A DNA stretch of 64,000 nucleotides from Aquimarina acroporae. GTDB taxonomy: Bacteria > Bacteroidota > Bacteroidia > Flavobacteriales > Flavobacteriaceae. Location: assembly GCF_023195925.1 (NCBI RefSeq), contig NZ_JALPRE010000006.1, positions 372,001 to 436,000 of the forward strand. The letters are read 5' to 3'. Below are positions 33,437 to 44,736 of the stretch, one piece after another (position 1 is the stretch's first letter; each line of letters begins with the position of its first letter). A program made the translations under genes and the position numbers. Under the pieces are notes generated by a model, which worked only from the letters and a program-made list of their open reading frames with translations, ran no database searches and was not told the origin of the DNA.

Positions 33437-33613
33437 TTATGCCGATAGGTTTTCTATTCTCTTAATTTCTTTTAAAATTTCATGAGCCTGTTGATGTAAG
33501 GCATCACTTTTTTCTTTGTCTTTAATTGCAGTTAGATACGCCTTCTTCATTAATTTGCAGTAGTTATCGCGAAGCTTTTGTAATTCGCTTTTATTTTTTA
33601 ACCAGTAAAACAT
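33437..33613 (-). CDS. Lacal_2735/DUF6435-type small protein
   Basis: From the ATG at 33613 the product is 58 residues, MFYWLKNKSELQKLRDNY and so on, forming a charged two-helix coiled coil. This is the pattern of the Lacal_2735 family, common in flavobacteria and of unknown function. A TTG 10 codons upstream is not needed. It is convergent with the alpha/beta hydrolase. Confidence 0.75.
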   Translation of the reverse strand: MFYWLKNKSELQKLRDNYCKLMKKAYLTAIKDKEKSDALHQQAHEILKEIKRIENLSA

Positions 33614-33745
33614 TAGCTCTTTCTCTTTCTTTTTCGCGTACAAAGTTATGGCTTGCCAATGGTTTACCTTCTTAATGGAGCGTTAACAATATTTAAAGTT
33701 CTTATAAATAAAAAATAAGGCAAAAAAGAGGATTAACATTCTATG

Positions 33746-34465
33746 CTATTTTCCATCCTGAAGTGCAAATACTCTTCGTAACAAATCTGTTGTTCTTGAA
33801 CTAAGTTTGGTTCTTATTTCTTTTTCTTCAACGGCGATCATAGTATATACACCTTTTAAGGCTTCTTGAGTGACATAATCTGTTAAGTCAGGGTTTACAT
33901 TGTTCGTCAAAGGAAGCGCATTGTATTTTGTAATAATGCTAGACCAGATTTTATCGGCTCCCACCTTAGAAAAAGAGTTGTTAATTACCGGATTAAATTT
34001 AGCATATAACGCACTATTTGTTTTACCTTTTAAGTAATTGGTGGCAGCATCGTTATTACCCAGCAATATTTGTTTGGCATCATTAAATGTAATTTGCTTT
34101 ACTGCATTTACAAAAATTGGAGTAGCTTCTTTTACCGCATCTTCGGCAGCACGATTAATGGCTTTTAACCCTTCGTCTGCTAAACTGCTTAATCCTATAT
34201 CTCTAAGTGTTTTGTCAACTTTTCTTAGTTCTTGAGGAAGTAATATTTTTACCAATTGATTTCTATAAAAACCATCTTTTTGAGTAAGTTTAGTTACCTG
34301 CTTATCGATACCATTATCTAGTGCTTGTCGTAGGCCATTAGCAATATCTATATTACTTACTCCAAATCCTCCTCCTGTAGTTTGAGGTAAACTGTTTACA
34401 ACTTGCTGAAGTTCTGCACAGCTACTCAATAGAAGTATACTGCATAGTAAAACTAATTTTTTCAT
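33746..34465 (-). CDS. DUF4197 family lipoprotein
   Basis: This is a 239-residue lipoprotein (signal MKKLVLLCSILLLSSC, lipidated Cys16) with the DUF4197 domain: IANGLRQALDNGIDKQVTKL, LLPQELRKV, AEDAVKEATPIFVNAVKQI and DYVTQEALKGVYTMIAVEE. It is mostly helical and would sit in the periplasm or outer membrane. The family has no assigned function. It is a single gene, leftward, downstream of purU by about 50 bp. Confidence 0.9.
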   Translation of the reverse strand: MKKLVLLCSILLLSSCAELQQVVNSLPQTTGGGFGVSNIDIANGLRQALDNGIDKQVTKLTQKDGFYRNQLVKILLPQELRKVDKTLRDIGLSSLADEGLKAINRAAEDAVKEATPIFVNAVKQITFNDAKQILLGNNDAATNYLKGKTNSALYAKFNPVINNSFSKVGADKIWSSIITKYNALPLTNNVNPDLTDYVTQEALKGVYTMIAVEEKEIRTKLSSRTTDLLRRVFALQDGK

Positions 34466-34517
34466 AGTATCGATTTAAGGTATCCGTAAAAATTTACGGG
34501 ACTAAAGTAAGTAATAC

Positions 34518-35372
34518 CTATGAAAAAATCACAGTTTTGTTATTATAAACCAAAACTTTATGTTCTACATGATGTTTGATCGCTCTAGACAATACTATTT
34601 TTTCCAAATCTCTACCTTTTAGAATAAAATCCTGAACATTGTGTACATGTGATACTCTCACAATTTCTTGCTCTATGATTGGACCCTCGTCAAGATCTGA
34701 GGTAACATAATGACTGGTAGCACCAATAATTTTTACACCACGCTTATAAGCCGAATGATAAGGTTTAGCCCCAGGGAAAGCTGGTAAAAAAGAATGGTGT
34801 ATGTTTATGATTTTATTGGGGAAGTGATCTACAAAATTGGATGATAAGATTTGCATGTACCTAGCCAAAACGATGAAATCTATTTTCTGCTCTTTTAAGA
34901 CCCGTAATTGTTCTGCTTCGGCTTCGAACTTAGTGGCTTTTGTAACCGGAATATGTTTGAAAGGAATGTTAAAAGCGTCGGCAATTGGTTTAAGATCGGG
35001 GTGATTGCTTATAATGATTGGTATTTTTACCCTAAGTTCTCCAGAGGCATGTCGACCAAGGATATCATACAGACAATGATCGTATTTCGAAACAAAAAGA
35101 GCCATTTTTGGCTTCTTATCAGTATCATACATTTCCCAATGCATATTATGGTTGTCGGCAACTTCGGTATTAAATGATTCTTTAAATCGAGCAAGTTTCT
35201 TTTCGTCATTGTCAAATTCACACTCAAGTCGCATAAAAAATTCCTTAAGTTCCCGATCTACATGTTGTTCGATATAAGTGGTGTTTCCTTCTTTGGTAAG
35301 TATAAAATTGGTTACGGTGGCAATAATCCCTTTTTTGTCGGGACAATTGATCAATAATGTGGTCTTCTTCAT
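34518..35372 (-). CDS. purU: Formyltetrahydrofolate deformylase
   Basis: This is a 284-residue enzyme with an N-terminal ACT domain (KTTLLINCPDKKGIIATVTN) and a C-terminal formyl-transferase fold. The catalytic set N190, H192 and D228 has the same 2- and 36-residue spacing as in E. coli PurU and PurN. It hydrolyses 10-formyl-THF to formate and THF, balancing one-carbon units for purine and methionine synthesis. The ACT domain suggests amino-acid control (methionine and glycine in E. coli). It stands alone upstream of a DUF4197 lipoprotein gene. Confidence 0.95.
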   Translation of the reverse strand: MKKTTLLINCPDKKGIIATVTNFILTKEGNTTYIEQHVDRELKEFFMRLECEFDNDEKKLARFKESFNTEVADNHNMHWEMYDTDKKPKMALFVSKYDHCLYDILGRHASGELRVKIPIIISNHPDLKPIADAFNIPFKHIPVTKATKFEAEAEQLRVLKEQKIDFIVLARYMQILSSNFVDHFPNKIINIHHSFLPAFPGAKPYHSAYKRGVKIIGATSHYVTSDLDEGPIIEQEIVRVSHVHNVQDFILKGRDLEKIVLSRAIKHHVEHKVLVYNNKTVIFS

Positions 35373-35512
35373 TAATAAAAGTTTTTTCCGAAGATAAACA
35401 TACCAAGAAACCTCTTAGTTCCCAATATTTCAAGTAAATATCCTTTGTCTAGACGTTTTTTTTGCCTGATTAAAAATGAATACCCTTTTTTGGTGAAAGA
35501 TTGATAAAGAAA

Positions 35513-35541
35513 AAAGGCTGGTGTTGTTATGACCAGCCTTT
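35513..35541 (-). terminator. Terminator of the metalloprotease gene
   Basis: AAAGGCTGGT pairs with ACCAGCCTTT (10 bp). On the minus strand it is followed by a T-run, 18 nt after the stop codon of the leftward metalloprotease. Confidence 0.88.
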
Positions 35542-35558
35542 AAAAAAAGTATATAAAA

Positions 35559-38177
35559 TTACTTAATCTCGTCGATAGTGTTATTTATTAAAACACTTAA
35601 ATGATCTTTATGAGCTTTGGTTAATTTATCCCCAGCTCTATTAGAAATCATAGATCGTATTCTCTTTAAATTATATAGGGCCATCGATTTAGCTGCATAG
35701 GTGTAAGAAACCCTTTGCTGTGGTGACGATTTGGCCAAAATATGAATTAGTTTTTGAGTGTATGCTAACTGTAGATTTTGTCTGAATGTATTTACACTGC
35801 TTCCAGCATCGCTTAAGAATATAGCGTTGTTCAAATCAGTCATAAATTCTGATAATTTGTAAGTATTTCCATATAGTTCAGAATCTGTAATTCTTTGAAG
35901 GGTATTAGGGTGTAAGATGTGATCCAGAATTCGTTTTTGATAATTTAGTGTAACATCATGAATTTTAGGGTCTTCGGGGCCTCCAAAGAAATTATATCCT
36001 CTTCGTTGCATGGCAATATAGTTATAGAGGTCGGTCGGAGTTTTATAGGCATCGGGAGCAAATACATATTTGCTAAGTGCTTTCATAGCTCTTTTTTGAT
36101 CATCATAACTTACCGGTGTAAATGGCTTTGCATTTGCATCTTGGCCAATCATACTTCGATCTACATAAACTCCACCAATAAATCTCGAAATTACGTCACC
36201 AGCACGCCCATATTGACTTCTTAAAATATAGTATGCCTGGCGCAGTTCTTGGTATGATTGCCCTTTTTTGTTGAATTTAGACTTAATTTTTGGCATAAGA
36301 TCGTTTACCAATTCCATTCTGTTAATAGAATAGGTTATTTGATCATTAGACATATCTCCTGTCATTACCCTTGGGTCTATTGCTTTTCCGGGAGAACGCA
36401 TATCATCAGCATCGTTTCCAAAAATTAATTCAGGATTGGTAGATTGGCTAGTTATTCTCTCCAATTCACTATCAGAATTTACTGGTGTATACCCATATTG
36501 AATTGCCCAATTATCATATGGCCCTACTGTCGTAGAAAAATAGGCTCCTTGTTTTGTTTTGTCATTGGTAAGATTAATGGCGGTATAATCCATAACGGAA
36601 CCAGTAAGGCATTTTCCTGCAATTAAATCTGGGTTTTCTAGTTCTTCTGGCGAGAAAAGCTGACTGGCTTTCATATTATGATTAAGTCCTAAAGTATGAC
36701 CAACTTCGTGCATAATAAGTTCTTTCATAGCCTCTTTTCTCATACCTTTCATTTCATTGTCATTGGCTCCATATGCCATTAGTGCGGTTTGACCAAAAAG
36801 AGAATTTTCTTGCATTACATGCCCATAAGAACAATAAATCTGATTATTCTTATTTAAGTAATACGAAGATTCATCTTCTTGTTGATCACTTGTAGACAGG
36901 TTAAATAATCTGTCATATTTAACTCGGTTCGTGTGATATACATATTCCAACATGATATCGGCTCCAAGAATTTCTCCGGTTCTTGGGTTAGCAAAGCTAG
37001 GACCATATCCGCCAAATGGAGGTCTGGGAGAAGACGTCCATCGTAGTACGTTATATCTAATGTCACCAGCATCCCAGGTAGCATCATCTGGTTGAACCTT
37101 CACTACCATAGCGTTTTTGAAACCAGCTTTTTCAAAGGCCTTATTCCATTCTAATACCGCTTCTTTAATGGTTTCTCTAAATTCCATGGGTGTAGTGTTC
37201 TCAATCCACCATTCTATAGGCTTTACCGGTTCCGAAATAGCTGCTCCTGGGTTCTTTTTTACCAAATTCCATCGGTGTATTAAATCTCTATATGGAGTTG
37301 GACTGGTAGAGGTCATATCTGTAACCTGAGTGAAAAAATATCCTACCCGAGGATCATCAAATCTTGGTTGATAATTGTTTTCAGGCATTGCGATTAAACT
37401 GTGTTCTACTTTTATAGTGACATTTCTTCCATCACTTACAGCGGCAGAACCTCCGTTAAGAACTGAAGGATTTGTGTACACATAGTGACTTTTTACATTT
37501 GTGTTCTCTGGGTAATTCTTGATGGTTTTAATCTTGGTTTTTTCTTTACTGAGTTTTCCTACTTTAAAGGCAAATGGCGATGATTTTGGTCGATTAGGTG
37601 CTTTAATTTGCTCAAAAGTCTCTTTTAGGAAAAGATCATCAGATTTAATAAGATATAAGCCTTTTTTGTCATCTTCGGCTTCGATCTTTAAACTTGCCAT
37701 AATTCCATCGCTAATGTTTGCGTTGGCCGATTTTGACAAAGCATTGTCTTTATCAAAATAGAAGGATGAATTCTGTGTTATGAATTCAATTTTATTATAA
37801 TGTTTTTCAATTTTAAAAACCTTTGAACCCAGATAAGCTCCCCTAAAAGCTCCTGCATCCAATACTCCGTCTGCAATCTGACTAAAATAGATAAACTCTT
37901 TTCCTATTTGATCTTTAGAAATAACCATTTGGGTAGTACCGTCAATAGAATCTCTATACATAGTGAAAAGACCTTCCATTTTCATACTTTTCTTGGTAAG
38001 TTCTTCGATGGTTTTTTTCTTATCGTCTTTAGTACTTTTAGAAGGGTCTACTTGTTCTTTTTTACTTTTTTTAGACTTTTTACTTTTCTTTTGTGCGTCT
38101 GCGTTTTGGATCCCCATTCCAAAAACGAAAAACATCAAAAGTAAGAATACTTTGTTTTTTGATGATGTGAATTTCAT
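35559..38177 (-). CDS. Secreted zinc metalloprotease (DUF5117/DUF5118 type)
   Basis: This 872-residue protein has a cleavable signal peptide (to about ADAQ-K) and a lysine-rich stretch (residues 30-55). It then has the DUF5118 and DUF5117 regions and a metzincin-like zinc site: H490-E-V-G-H494-T-L-G-L-N-H500, with a Met-turn in SVMDYTAIN. It is a large periplasmic or secreted metalloprotease family common in Bacteroidetes whose substrates are not known. All zinc ligands are intact. It has its own terminator and no evident operon partner. Confidence 0.92.
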   Translation of the reverse strand: MKFTSSKNKVFLLLMFFVFGMGIQNADAQKKSKKSKKSKKEQVDPSKSTKDDKKKTIEELTKKSMKMEGLFTMYRDSIDGTTQMVISKDQIGKEFIYFSQIADGVLDAGAFRGAYLGSKVFKIEKHYNKIEFITQNSSFYFDKDNALSKSANANISDGIMASLKIEAEDDKKGLYLIKSDDLFLKETFEQIKAPNRPKSSPFAFKVGKLSKEKTKIKTIKNYPENTNVKSHYVYTNPSVLNGGSAAVSDGRNVTIKVEHSLIAMPENNYQPRFDDPRVGYFFTQVTDMTSTSPTPYRDLIHRWNLVKKNPGAAISEPVKPIEWWIENTTPMEFRETIKEAVLEWNKAFEKAGFKNAMVVKVQPDDATWDAGDIRYNVLRWTSSPRPPFGGYGPSFANPRTGEILGADIMLEYVYHTNRVKYDRLFNLSTSDQQEDESSYYLNKNNQIYCSYGHVMQENSLFGQTALMAYGANDNEMKGMRKEAMKELIMHEVGHTLGLNHNMKASQLFSPEELENPDLIAGKCLTGSVMDYTAINLTNDKTKQGAYFSTTVGPYDNWAIQYGYTPVNSDSELERITSQSTNPELIFGNDADDMRSPGKAIDPRVMTGDMSNDQITYSINRMELVNDLMPKIKSKFNKKGQSYQELRQAYYILRSQYGRAGDVISRFIGGVYVDRSMIGQDANAKPFTPVSYDDQKRAMKALSKYVFAPDAYKTPTDLYNYIAMQRRGYNFFGGPEDPKIHDVTLNYQKRILDHILHPNTLQRITDSELYGNTYKLSEFMTDLNNAIFLSDAGSSVNTFRQNLQLAYTQKLIHILAKSSPQQRVSYTYAAKSMALYNLKRIRSMISNRAGDKLTKAHKDHLSVLINNTIDEIK

Positions 38178-38424
38178 TGTGAATCAAATTTGTTTTTGTT
38201 ATTGCCTCGGAAGATATTATTTTCCGGGCTTAGATAGAAAATGTTTAACATAAGCATTAACAAATGTCTAAATCTTAAGAATTTAACTAAAAATCGCATC
38301 TTTGTTTGAAGAATAAACAACGAAAAGCTATGGAGGGTTAAATAAATTATATAATTCTAAAAAAACCATCGTTTTTGATGCGTATTTCGTAAATTAGCAG
38401 CATTAAAATCACTATTTATTGTCA

Positions 38425-41400
38425 ATGGAACAAATTGCACCGTACACCCCAAAGAACAAAGTTAGAATTGTAACTGCAGCCTCCCTATTTGATGGACACG
38501 ATGCAGCGATCAATATTATGAGACGTATCATACAGTCTACCGGAGTCGAAGTAATTCACCTGGGACATGATAGAAGTGTTGAAGAGGTAGTGAATTGTGC
38601 AATTCAGGAAGATGCCAATGCGATAGCTATGACTTCTTACCAAGGAGGGCATAATGAGTATTTTAAATATATGTATGATTTGCTACAAGAAAAAGGAGCA
38701 GGACATATTAAAATATTTGGAGGAGGAGGAGGAGTAATCCTCCCTGAGGAGATTAAAGATTTGATGGATTATGGGATTACCAGAATTTATTCTCCAGATG
38801 ATGGTCGCGAACTAGGTTTGCAAGGAATGATTAATGATTTGGTGAAACAAGCCGATTTTCCAATTGGTGATGCGCTTAATGGAGAAGCCGAACATCTTGC
38901 AGAAAAAGAAATAGGAGCTATTGCAAGAGTTATATCTGCAGCAGAAAATTTTCCTGATATCGCAAAGAATACACTAGATGAAATTCATCAAAAAAATAAA
39001 ACTTCAAAGACCCCGGTTTTAGGGATTACAGGTACTGGTGGAGCTGGTAAATCATCATTAGTAGACGAATTGGTTCGCAGGTTCTTAATTGATTTTCCAA
39101 AAAAGACCATAGGGATTATATCTGTAGATCCTTCGAAAAGAAAAACAGGAGGAGCTTTATTAGGAGATAGAATTAGAATGAATGCTATTAATTCTTCAAG
39201 AGTTTATATGCGTTCTTTGGCTACAAGACAGTCTAACCTGGCACTTTCAAAATATGTAGCCGAAGCTATTGAAGTATTAAAAGCGGCAGAATTTGATCTA
39301 ATTATTTTAGAAACATCGGGAATAGGCCAATCTGATACCGAAATATTAGAACATAGCGATACTTCTCTATATGTAATGACACCAGAATTTGGAGCTGCTA
39401 CACAGTTGGAGAAGATCGATATGTTAGACTTTGCCGATTTGGTTGCTATTAATAAGTTTGATAAACGAGGATCGCTAGATGCGCTTCGTGATGTAAAAAA
39501 ACAATATATGCGAAATCATAACTTGTGGGATACTCCGCAAGATGATTTGCCAGTGTATGGAACTATTGCTTCTCAGTTTAATGATCCGGGAATGAATACG
39601 CTGTACAAAGCTATTATGGATAAAGTGGTAGAGAAAACAGGAGCAAATCTCAATTCAGATTTTCATATTTCAAAGGAAATGTCAGAAAAGATCTTTGTGA
39701 TTCCTCCAAGTAGAACACGATACTTATCTGAGATTGCCGAGAATAACAGAGCATATGACAACACTGTAGAAGCCCAGGTCGAGGTAGGACAAAAGCTTTA
39801 TGGTATCTATAAAACCATTTGTAGTGTGGCTGATATAGATTTTATTGGACTATCTAAAAATGGGATTGAAGATGAGGGGCTTCGCCAGGTAAAAGATGAA
39901 GATAAGAAGATGCTTATCAAACTTTTATTGGCCGAGTTTGACCGTGTAAAACTAAATCTGGATCCTTATAATTGGGAAGTTATTACAGGTTGGGGAGCCA
40001 AGGTTAAAAAGTATAAAGATCCAGTATATACTTTCAAAGTAAGAGACAAAGAAATTAAGATAGATACACATACAGAGTCCTTGTCGCATACACAAATTCC
40101 TAAGGTAGCCCTACCAAAGTATGAAGCTTGGGGAGATATTTTAAGATGGTCATTACAAGAAAATGTACCTGGAGAGTTTCCATATGCATCTGGGTTGTAT
40201 CCTTTTAAAAGAACTGGAGAAGATCCTACACGTATGTTTGCCGGAGAAGGAGGACCAGAAAGAACCAACCGTCGTTTTCATTATGTGAGTTTAGGAATGC
40301 CGGCCAAACGGTTATCTACGGCTTTTGATTCGGTTACGCTTTATGGTAATGATCCAGATCACAGACCTGATATCTATGGTAAAATTGGTAACGCGGGAGT
40401 ATCTATATGTTGCTTAGATGATGCTAAAAAACTGTATTCTGGTTTTGACTTGGCACATGCTATGACATCAGTGAGTATGACTATTAATGGTCCAGCACCT
40501 ATGTTGTTAGGATTTTTTATGAATGCGGCCATAGATCAAAACTGTGAGAAGTATATTAAAGAAAATGATCTTGAAGCTGAGGTAGAAGCTAAAATCAAAA
40601 AGATATATTCCGAAAAAGGAATTGATCGCCCGGAATACCAGGGAGAATTACCCGAAGGAAACGATGGTTTGGGATTAATGCTTTTGGGAGTTACGGGAGA
40701 TCAGGTATTAGTATCTGATGTATACAATAAAATTAAAGCCGAAACTCTAAATACAGTTAGAGGTACAGTTCAAGCAGATATTTTAAAGGAAGACCAGGCG
40801 CAAAACACCTGCATTTTCTCTACCGAGTTTGCATTGCGACTAATGGGAGATGTACAAGAGTATTTTATCGAGAAACAGGTACGTAACTTTTATTCTGTTT
40901 CTATTTCGGGGTATCATATTGCAGAAGCCGGAGCTAATCCGATTACACAATTGGCACTTACCTTAGCCAACGGATTTACTTATGTAGAATATTATCTAAG
41001 TAGAGGGATGGATATCAACAAATTCGGTCCTAACTTATCGTTCTTTTTCTCTAATGGTATTGATCCAGAATATGCTGTAATTGGTCGAGTAGCTCGAAAA
41101 ATATGGTCTAAGGCGTTAAAACATAAATATGGAGCGAATTCTAGAGCTCAAATGTTGAAATATCATATCCAGACTTCAGGACGCTCATTACATGCGCAGG
41201 AGATAGATTTTAATGATATAAGAACAACTTTACAAGCCTTATATGCAATCTATGATAATTGTAATTCATTGCATACCAATGCCTATGATGAAGCTATTAC
41301 GACACCAACCGAAGAATCTGTTCGTAGGGCTATGGCTATTCAGTTAATTATTAATAAAGAACTTGGTTTGGCTAAGAACGAAAATCCAATTCAAGGATCG

Positions 41401-41859
41401 TTTATTATAGAAGAGCTAACAGATCTTGTAGAAGAAGCTGTTTTAACCGAATTTGACAGAATTACAGAAAGAGGAGGGGTGCTGGGAGCTATGGAAACTA
41501 TGTATCAACGAAGTAAGATACAGGAAGAGAGTTTGTATTACGAAACCTTAAAGCACACAGGAGAGTTTCCAATTATTGGAGTGAACACGTTCTTGAGTTC
41601 TAAAGGTTCTCCAACGGTTACTCCAGGAGAAGTAATTCGAGCTACCGAAGAGGAGAAGCAATACCAAATAACAACACTCAATAATTTACATAAAGCCAAA
41701 GAAGACGTTGCAGCTACTGCATTGGCGAAAGTACAGGAAGCGGCCATACAGAATCAAAATATTTTCGAAGTTTTGATGGAAGCTACCAAGGTATGTTCTT
41801 TGGGGCAGATTACTGCAGCCCTTTTTGAAGTGGGTGGACAGTATAGAAGGAATATGTAA
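38425..41859 (+). CDS. icmF: Fused isobutyryl-CoA mutase (IcmF), B12-dependent
   Basis: I choose the ATG at 38425 (1144 residues); a TTG two codons earlier is also open. Domain order is that of IcmF: an N-terminal B12-binding domain (~1-150, with D23-G-H25 in SLFDGHDAA and the GGGGG strand), a MeaB-like G3E GTPase chaperone (P-loop GTGGAGKS at 203-210), and a C-terminal acyl-CoA mutase TIM barrel ([28 protein letters not shown]). It interconverts isobutyryl-CoA and n-butyryl-CoA, or related acyl-CoAs, with adenosylcobalamin. The fusion brings the chaperone with the enzyme. A strong terminator follows. Confidence 0.96.
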   Translation: MEQIAPYTPKNKVRIVTAASLFDGHDAAINIMRRIIQSTGVEVIHLGHDRSVEEVVNCAIQEDANAIAMTSYQGGHNEYFKYMYDLLQEKGAGHIKIFGGGGGVILPEEIKDLMDYGITRIYSPDDGRELGLQGMINDLVKQADFPIGDALNGEAEHLAEKEIGAIARVISAAENFPDIAKNTLDEIHQKNKTSKTPVLGITGTGGAGKSSLVDELVRRFLIDFPKKTIGIISVDPSKRKTGGALLGDRIRMNAINSSRVYMRSLATRQSNLALSKYVAEAIEVLKAAEFDLIILETSGIGQSDTEILEHSDTSLYVMTPEFGAATQLEKIDMLDFADLVAINKFDKRGSLDALRDVKKQYMRNHNLWDTPQDDLPVYGTIASQFNDPGMNTLYKAIMDKVVEKTGANLNSDFHISKEMSEKIFVIPPSRTRYLSEIAENNRAYDNTVEAQVEVGQKLYGIYKTICSVADIDFIGLSKNGIEDEGLRQVKDEDKKMLIKLLLAEFDRVKLNLDPYNWEVITGWGAKVKKYKDPVYTFKVRDKEIKIDTHTESLSHTQIPKVALPKYEAWGDILRWSLQENVPGEFPYASGLYPFKRTGEDPTRMFAGEGGPERTNRRFHYVSLGMPAKRLSTAFDSVTLYGNDPDHRPDIYGKIGNAGVSICCLDDAKKLYSGFDLAHAMTSVSMTINGPAPMLLGFFMNAAIDQNCEKYIKENDLEAEVEAKIKKIYSEKGIDRPEYQGELPEGNDGLGLMLLGVTGDQVLVSDVYNKIKAETLNTVRGTVQADILKEDQAQNTCIFSTEFALRLMGDVQEYFIEKQVRNFYSVSISGYHIAEAGANPITQLALTLANGFTYVEYYLSRGMDINKFGPNLSFFFSNGIDPEYAVIGRVARKIWSKALKHKYGANSRAQMLKYHIQTSGRSLHAQEIDFNDIRTTLQALYAIYDNCNSLHTNAYDEAITTPTEESVRRAMAIQLIINKELGLAKNENPIQGSFIIEELTDLVEEAVLTEFDRITERGGVLGAMETMYQRSKIQEESLYYETLKHTGEFPIIGVNTFLSSKGSPTVTPGEVIRATEEEKQYQITTLNNLHKAKEDVAATALAKVQEAAIQNQNIFEVLMEATKVCSLGQITAALFEVGGQYRRNM

Positions 41860-41881
41860 TGGTATGAATAAGATAAAGCTC

Positions 41882-41911
41882 AAATCCCGTTTTTATAAAA
41901 CGGGATTTTTC
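41882..41911 (+). terminator. Terminator of icmF
   Basis: AAATCCCGTTTT pairs with AAAACGGGATTT (12 bp perfect) around TAT and is followed by TT and more T-rich sequence, 22 nt after the icmF stop. Confidence 0.93.
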
Positions 41912-41953
41912 GTTTAGGGGAGTTTCTTTATCTTTAAGGCAAAAGCATATATC

Positions 41954-43072
41954 TTGTTAACTACTATAGAATATACAGTCACAGCTATTGTTTGTCTTAT
42001 CTCGGCTATTGTCATACAGAGAATTTTTAGTAAGGAAAAACGAAGAGGAGCAGCAACCAATGCGATTGAAGGAATAAAATGGTTTGGGCTTGCTATATTC
42101 GTTTGGGGCTTAGGGGCAATGGTAAACCTTATTTTGGTCACATGGCAGAAATGGCCAACGACAAACAAAATGTTGATTTATTTTGGAGTTTTGGTATCAC
42201 TGGCAAACTCATTGTTTATTATTCTCTCATTACCTTCTATAGAGCATCAAAAAAAGCCTGGGATCCTGGTGAGATTGGTGCAACGCTTCAGTGTTAAAGA
42301 ATTTGTTGGTGTATATTGTGGAGTACTTGGTATGATAGCCTTTGTTTTTGTAGCGTCCTCTTATGGAAACGAAGAGATTAGTAATAACTTTATTTGGTTG
42401 ATAGATATTCCTATTTCAATATTGGTAGCCATTTCTTTATTGTTTGAATTGAATAAGGCTTTTGTTGGTAGGCAAATGAAGTTTATGTACTTGCCCACAT
42501 TTGTGTTATTTGTACTCATTGTGATAGCAGTCTCGCATAGAATTATTCCGCAGGACAAAGTATTGCAGTTTATTGATCAACGGTTTTGGAGTGTTTTAGG
42601 GGGTATTACAGCTATTTCATTTAAATTTCTTTTCATTCTGTTATTTTCAATATTATTATATAGTTGGAAATTCCTTTCAGAACAGGAAAAACAACAGAGC
42701 CTGGCGCATCAATTAGAAATTCGTAATACAGAGTTAGAAAGAGCAATAGAACAATTAGAATTAGCAAATGAAAGCCATCTGGATACTATTAAAACACTTA
42801 AAAAGACGGTTTCAGATCTAGATAAATCCTCGAAAATTGAATTTTCTGATCGACAAAAAGAGGTTTTAGGGTATTTGGCACATTACGGTGATGACAAATC
42901 ATATACAGAAATAGCCAAAGAAATGCACATTAGTGTAGATGGATTTCAAACTCATATTTATCAGATCAAAAAGATGCTTAACATTAGTGGCGCCGGTGGA
43001 AAAGAACAATTAATCGACTTCGCAAAAGACAATAATTATCTGGAGTATACCTCATTTAAAAATAATACCTAA
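41954..43072 (+). CDS. Membrane-anchored LuxR-type transcriptional regulator
   Basis: This is a 372-residue protein starting at TTG 41954. It has about seven hydrophobic membrane spans in the first ~235 residues, a coiled coil (SEQEKQQSLAHQLEIRNTEL onward, ~237-300) and a C-terminal LuxR/GerE-like HTH (FSDRQKEVLGYLAHYGDDKS, YTEIAKEMHISVDGFQTHIY). The architecture suggests a one-component sensor in the inner membrane that binds DNA from the membrane. It faces the same way as an amino-acid symporter gene 95 bp downstream, a possible target. The signal is unknown. Confidence 0.82.
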   Translation: MLTTIEYTVTAIVCLISAIVIQRIFSKEKRRGAATNAIEGIKWFGLAIFVWGLGAMVNLILVTWQKWPTTNKMLIYFGVLVSLANSLFIILSLPSIEHQKKPGILVRLVQRFSVKEFVGVYCGVLGMIAFVFVASSYGNEEISNNFIWLIDIPISILVAISLLFELNKAFVGRQMKFMYLPTFVLFVLIVIAVSHRIIPQDKVLQFIDQRFWSVLGGITAISFKFLFILLFSILLYSWKFLSEQEKQQSLAHQLEIRNTELERAIEQLELANESHLDTIKTLKKTVSDLDKSSKIEFSDRQKEVLGYLAHYGDDKSYTEIAKEMHISVDGFQTHIYQIKKMLNISGAGGKEQLIDFAKDNNYLEYTSFKNNT

Positions 43073-43166
43073 CCCTATGGTTAACCATAGACATCATAAA
43101 ATTTGATCACTACTTAACCTTTTGTGTTAACCACTTTTCTAAGAATTTGCAAAGAAAATAGTAAAC

Positions 43167-44675
43167 ATGTTATTTTCTTATCTTATTTCAGAACAAGGCT
43201 TAGATGAACGTATTAATGAAGTTTTTGGAAACGCAACAGGTTGGTTTGTAGATGCAATCCTTGCCGAGATTCCCTTGACAAGTACTACAGGTATACCTTG
43301 GGTACTACTAATTTTACTAGGGGGAGCAGCCTATTTTACCATTTATTTTAAATTCATAAATATTAGTGGTTTTGGCAAGGCAATTCGAGTAGTAAGAGGT
43401 ACATATGATGGTCTCGAAAAAGCCGCTGATAACGAAAGAGATAATACCTCAGAGATCAAAGGCGAGGTAAGTCACTTTCAAGCGTTGACAACCGCAGTTT
43501 CTGCTACTGTAGGATTAGGAAATATAGCGGGGGTTGCAATCGCTTTATCCATAGGTGGGCCAGGGGCAACGTTTTGGATGGTTCTAATTGGTGTACTGGG
43601 AATGTCGTCAAAATTTGTAGAATGCACGCTCGGAGTTGCCTATCGTGAAGTAGATGCCGAAGGAAAGGTATATGGAGGGCCAATGTATTACCTGCGAAAA
43701 GGACTCCAGGAGAAAGGTTTTCCAAAACTCGGAAAAGTGTTGGCTATACTATTTTCTATAATGTGTATTGGTGGTTCTTTTGGAGGAGGTAATATGTTCC
43801 AAATCAATCAAGCTTTTAAATTATTTGAACATGTAGTGTTGTCTCCTCATGTTTCTTTGCAAGGACAAGGGTGGATATTTGGTCTTATTATGGCCATATT
43901 GGTAGGAGTTGTTATCATAGGAGGGATCAAAAAGATTGCTAGTGTAACCGATAAGATAGTGCCAGTAATGGTGGTAATCTATATTCTTGCTGTCATTATA
44001 GTATTGGGGTTGAATTGGCAAAAAATTCCAGATGCTTTTGCTGCGATATGGCAGGGTGTTTTTCATCCTGAGGGAGTTATAGGTGGTTTTATAGGAGTAC
44101 TTATTCAAGGGTTTAGACGGGGAGCCTTTAGTAATGAGGCAGGAATAGGAAGTTCTTCGATTGCACATAGTGCAGTAAAAACCAAATTTCCTGCGAGTGA
44201 AGGTCTAGTGGCATTGTTAGAACCTTTTATAGATACAGTTGTTGTATGTACTATGACCGCATTGGTATTAATTATTACTGGACAAATACATACTGGTGTA
44301 GAGATTAATTCTGAAGAAGGAATATTGCTTACATCTTCTGCCCTAGAGAGTGGTATTTCCTGGTTTCCATATATACTAACCATTGCGGTGATGCTGTTTG
44401 CATTTTCTTCGATGATCTCATGGTCGTACTATGGGTATCAGGCCTGGAGTTATCTTTTTGGACGAGGTAAGAAAACAGAATACATCTATAAATTTATATT
44501 TTGCTGTTTTACCGTGGTGGGAGCGGCCGCAACATTAACCGCGGTAACCGATTTTAGTGATACCATGATATTTGCAATGATGGTGCCTAATATGATCGGA
44601 TTGTTTTTATTAAGTCCAAAGGTAAAAAAAGAGTTGAAATTATATAACAATGCAATAGAAGAGGAAGTGAGTTAG
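43167..44675 (+). CDS. AGCS-family sodium:alanine (amino acid) symporter
   Basis: This is a 502-residue membrane protein of the alanine or glycine:cation symporter family. Signature segments are TTAVSATVGLGNIAGVAIAL, YGGPMYYL, GGSFGGGNMFQINQ and RGAFSNEAGIGSSSIAHSA. It has about 10-11 helices and imports small neutral amino acids with Na+. The gene follows the membrane-bound LuxR-type regulator and may be under its control. It is complete and unremarkable in sequence. Confidence 0.93.
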   Translation: MLFSYLISEQGLDERINEVFGNATGWFVDAILAEIPLTSTTGIPWVLLILLGGAAYFTIYFKFINISGFGKAIRVVRGTYDGLEKAADNERDNTSEIKGEVSHFQALTTAVSATVGLGNIAGVAIALSIGGPGATFWMVLIGVLGMSSKFVECTLGVAYREVDAEGKVYGGPMYYLRKGLQEKGFPKLGKVLAILFSIMCIGGSFGGGNMFQINQAFKLFEHVVLSPHVSLQGQGWIFGLIMAILVGVVIIGGIKKIASVTDKIVPVMVVIYILAVIIVLGLNWQKIPDAFAAIWQGVFHPEGVIGGFIGVLIQGFRRGAFSNEAGIGSSSIAHSAVKTKFPASEGLVALLEPFIDTVVVCTMTALVLIITGQIHTGVEINSEEGILLTSSALESGISWFPYILTIAVMLFAFSSMISWSYYGYQAWSYLFGRGKKTEYIYKFIFCCFTVVGAAATLTAVTDFSDTMIFAMMVPNMIGLFLLSPKVKKELKLYNNAIEEEVS

Positions 44676-44736
44676 TTTGAAATAACATGATTTTTATGTA
44701 TTTGAATTTCTTTATCTTTAAAGAAACACAAACATC

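Noticed and set aside
35958..38253. Several open frames antisense to the metalloprotease gene
   Set aside because: The minus-strand 872-residue gene has a full domain structure and terminator; the opposite-strand frames have low-complexity or unnatural composition.
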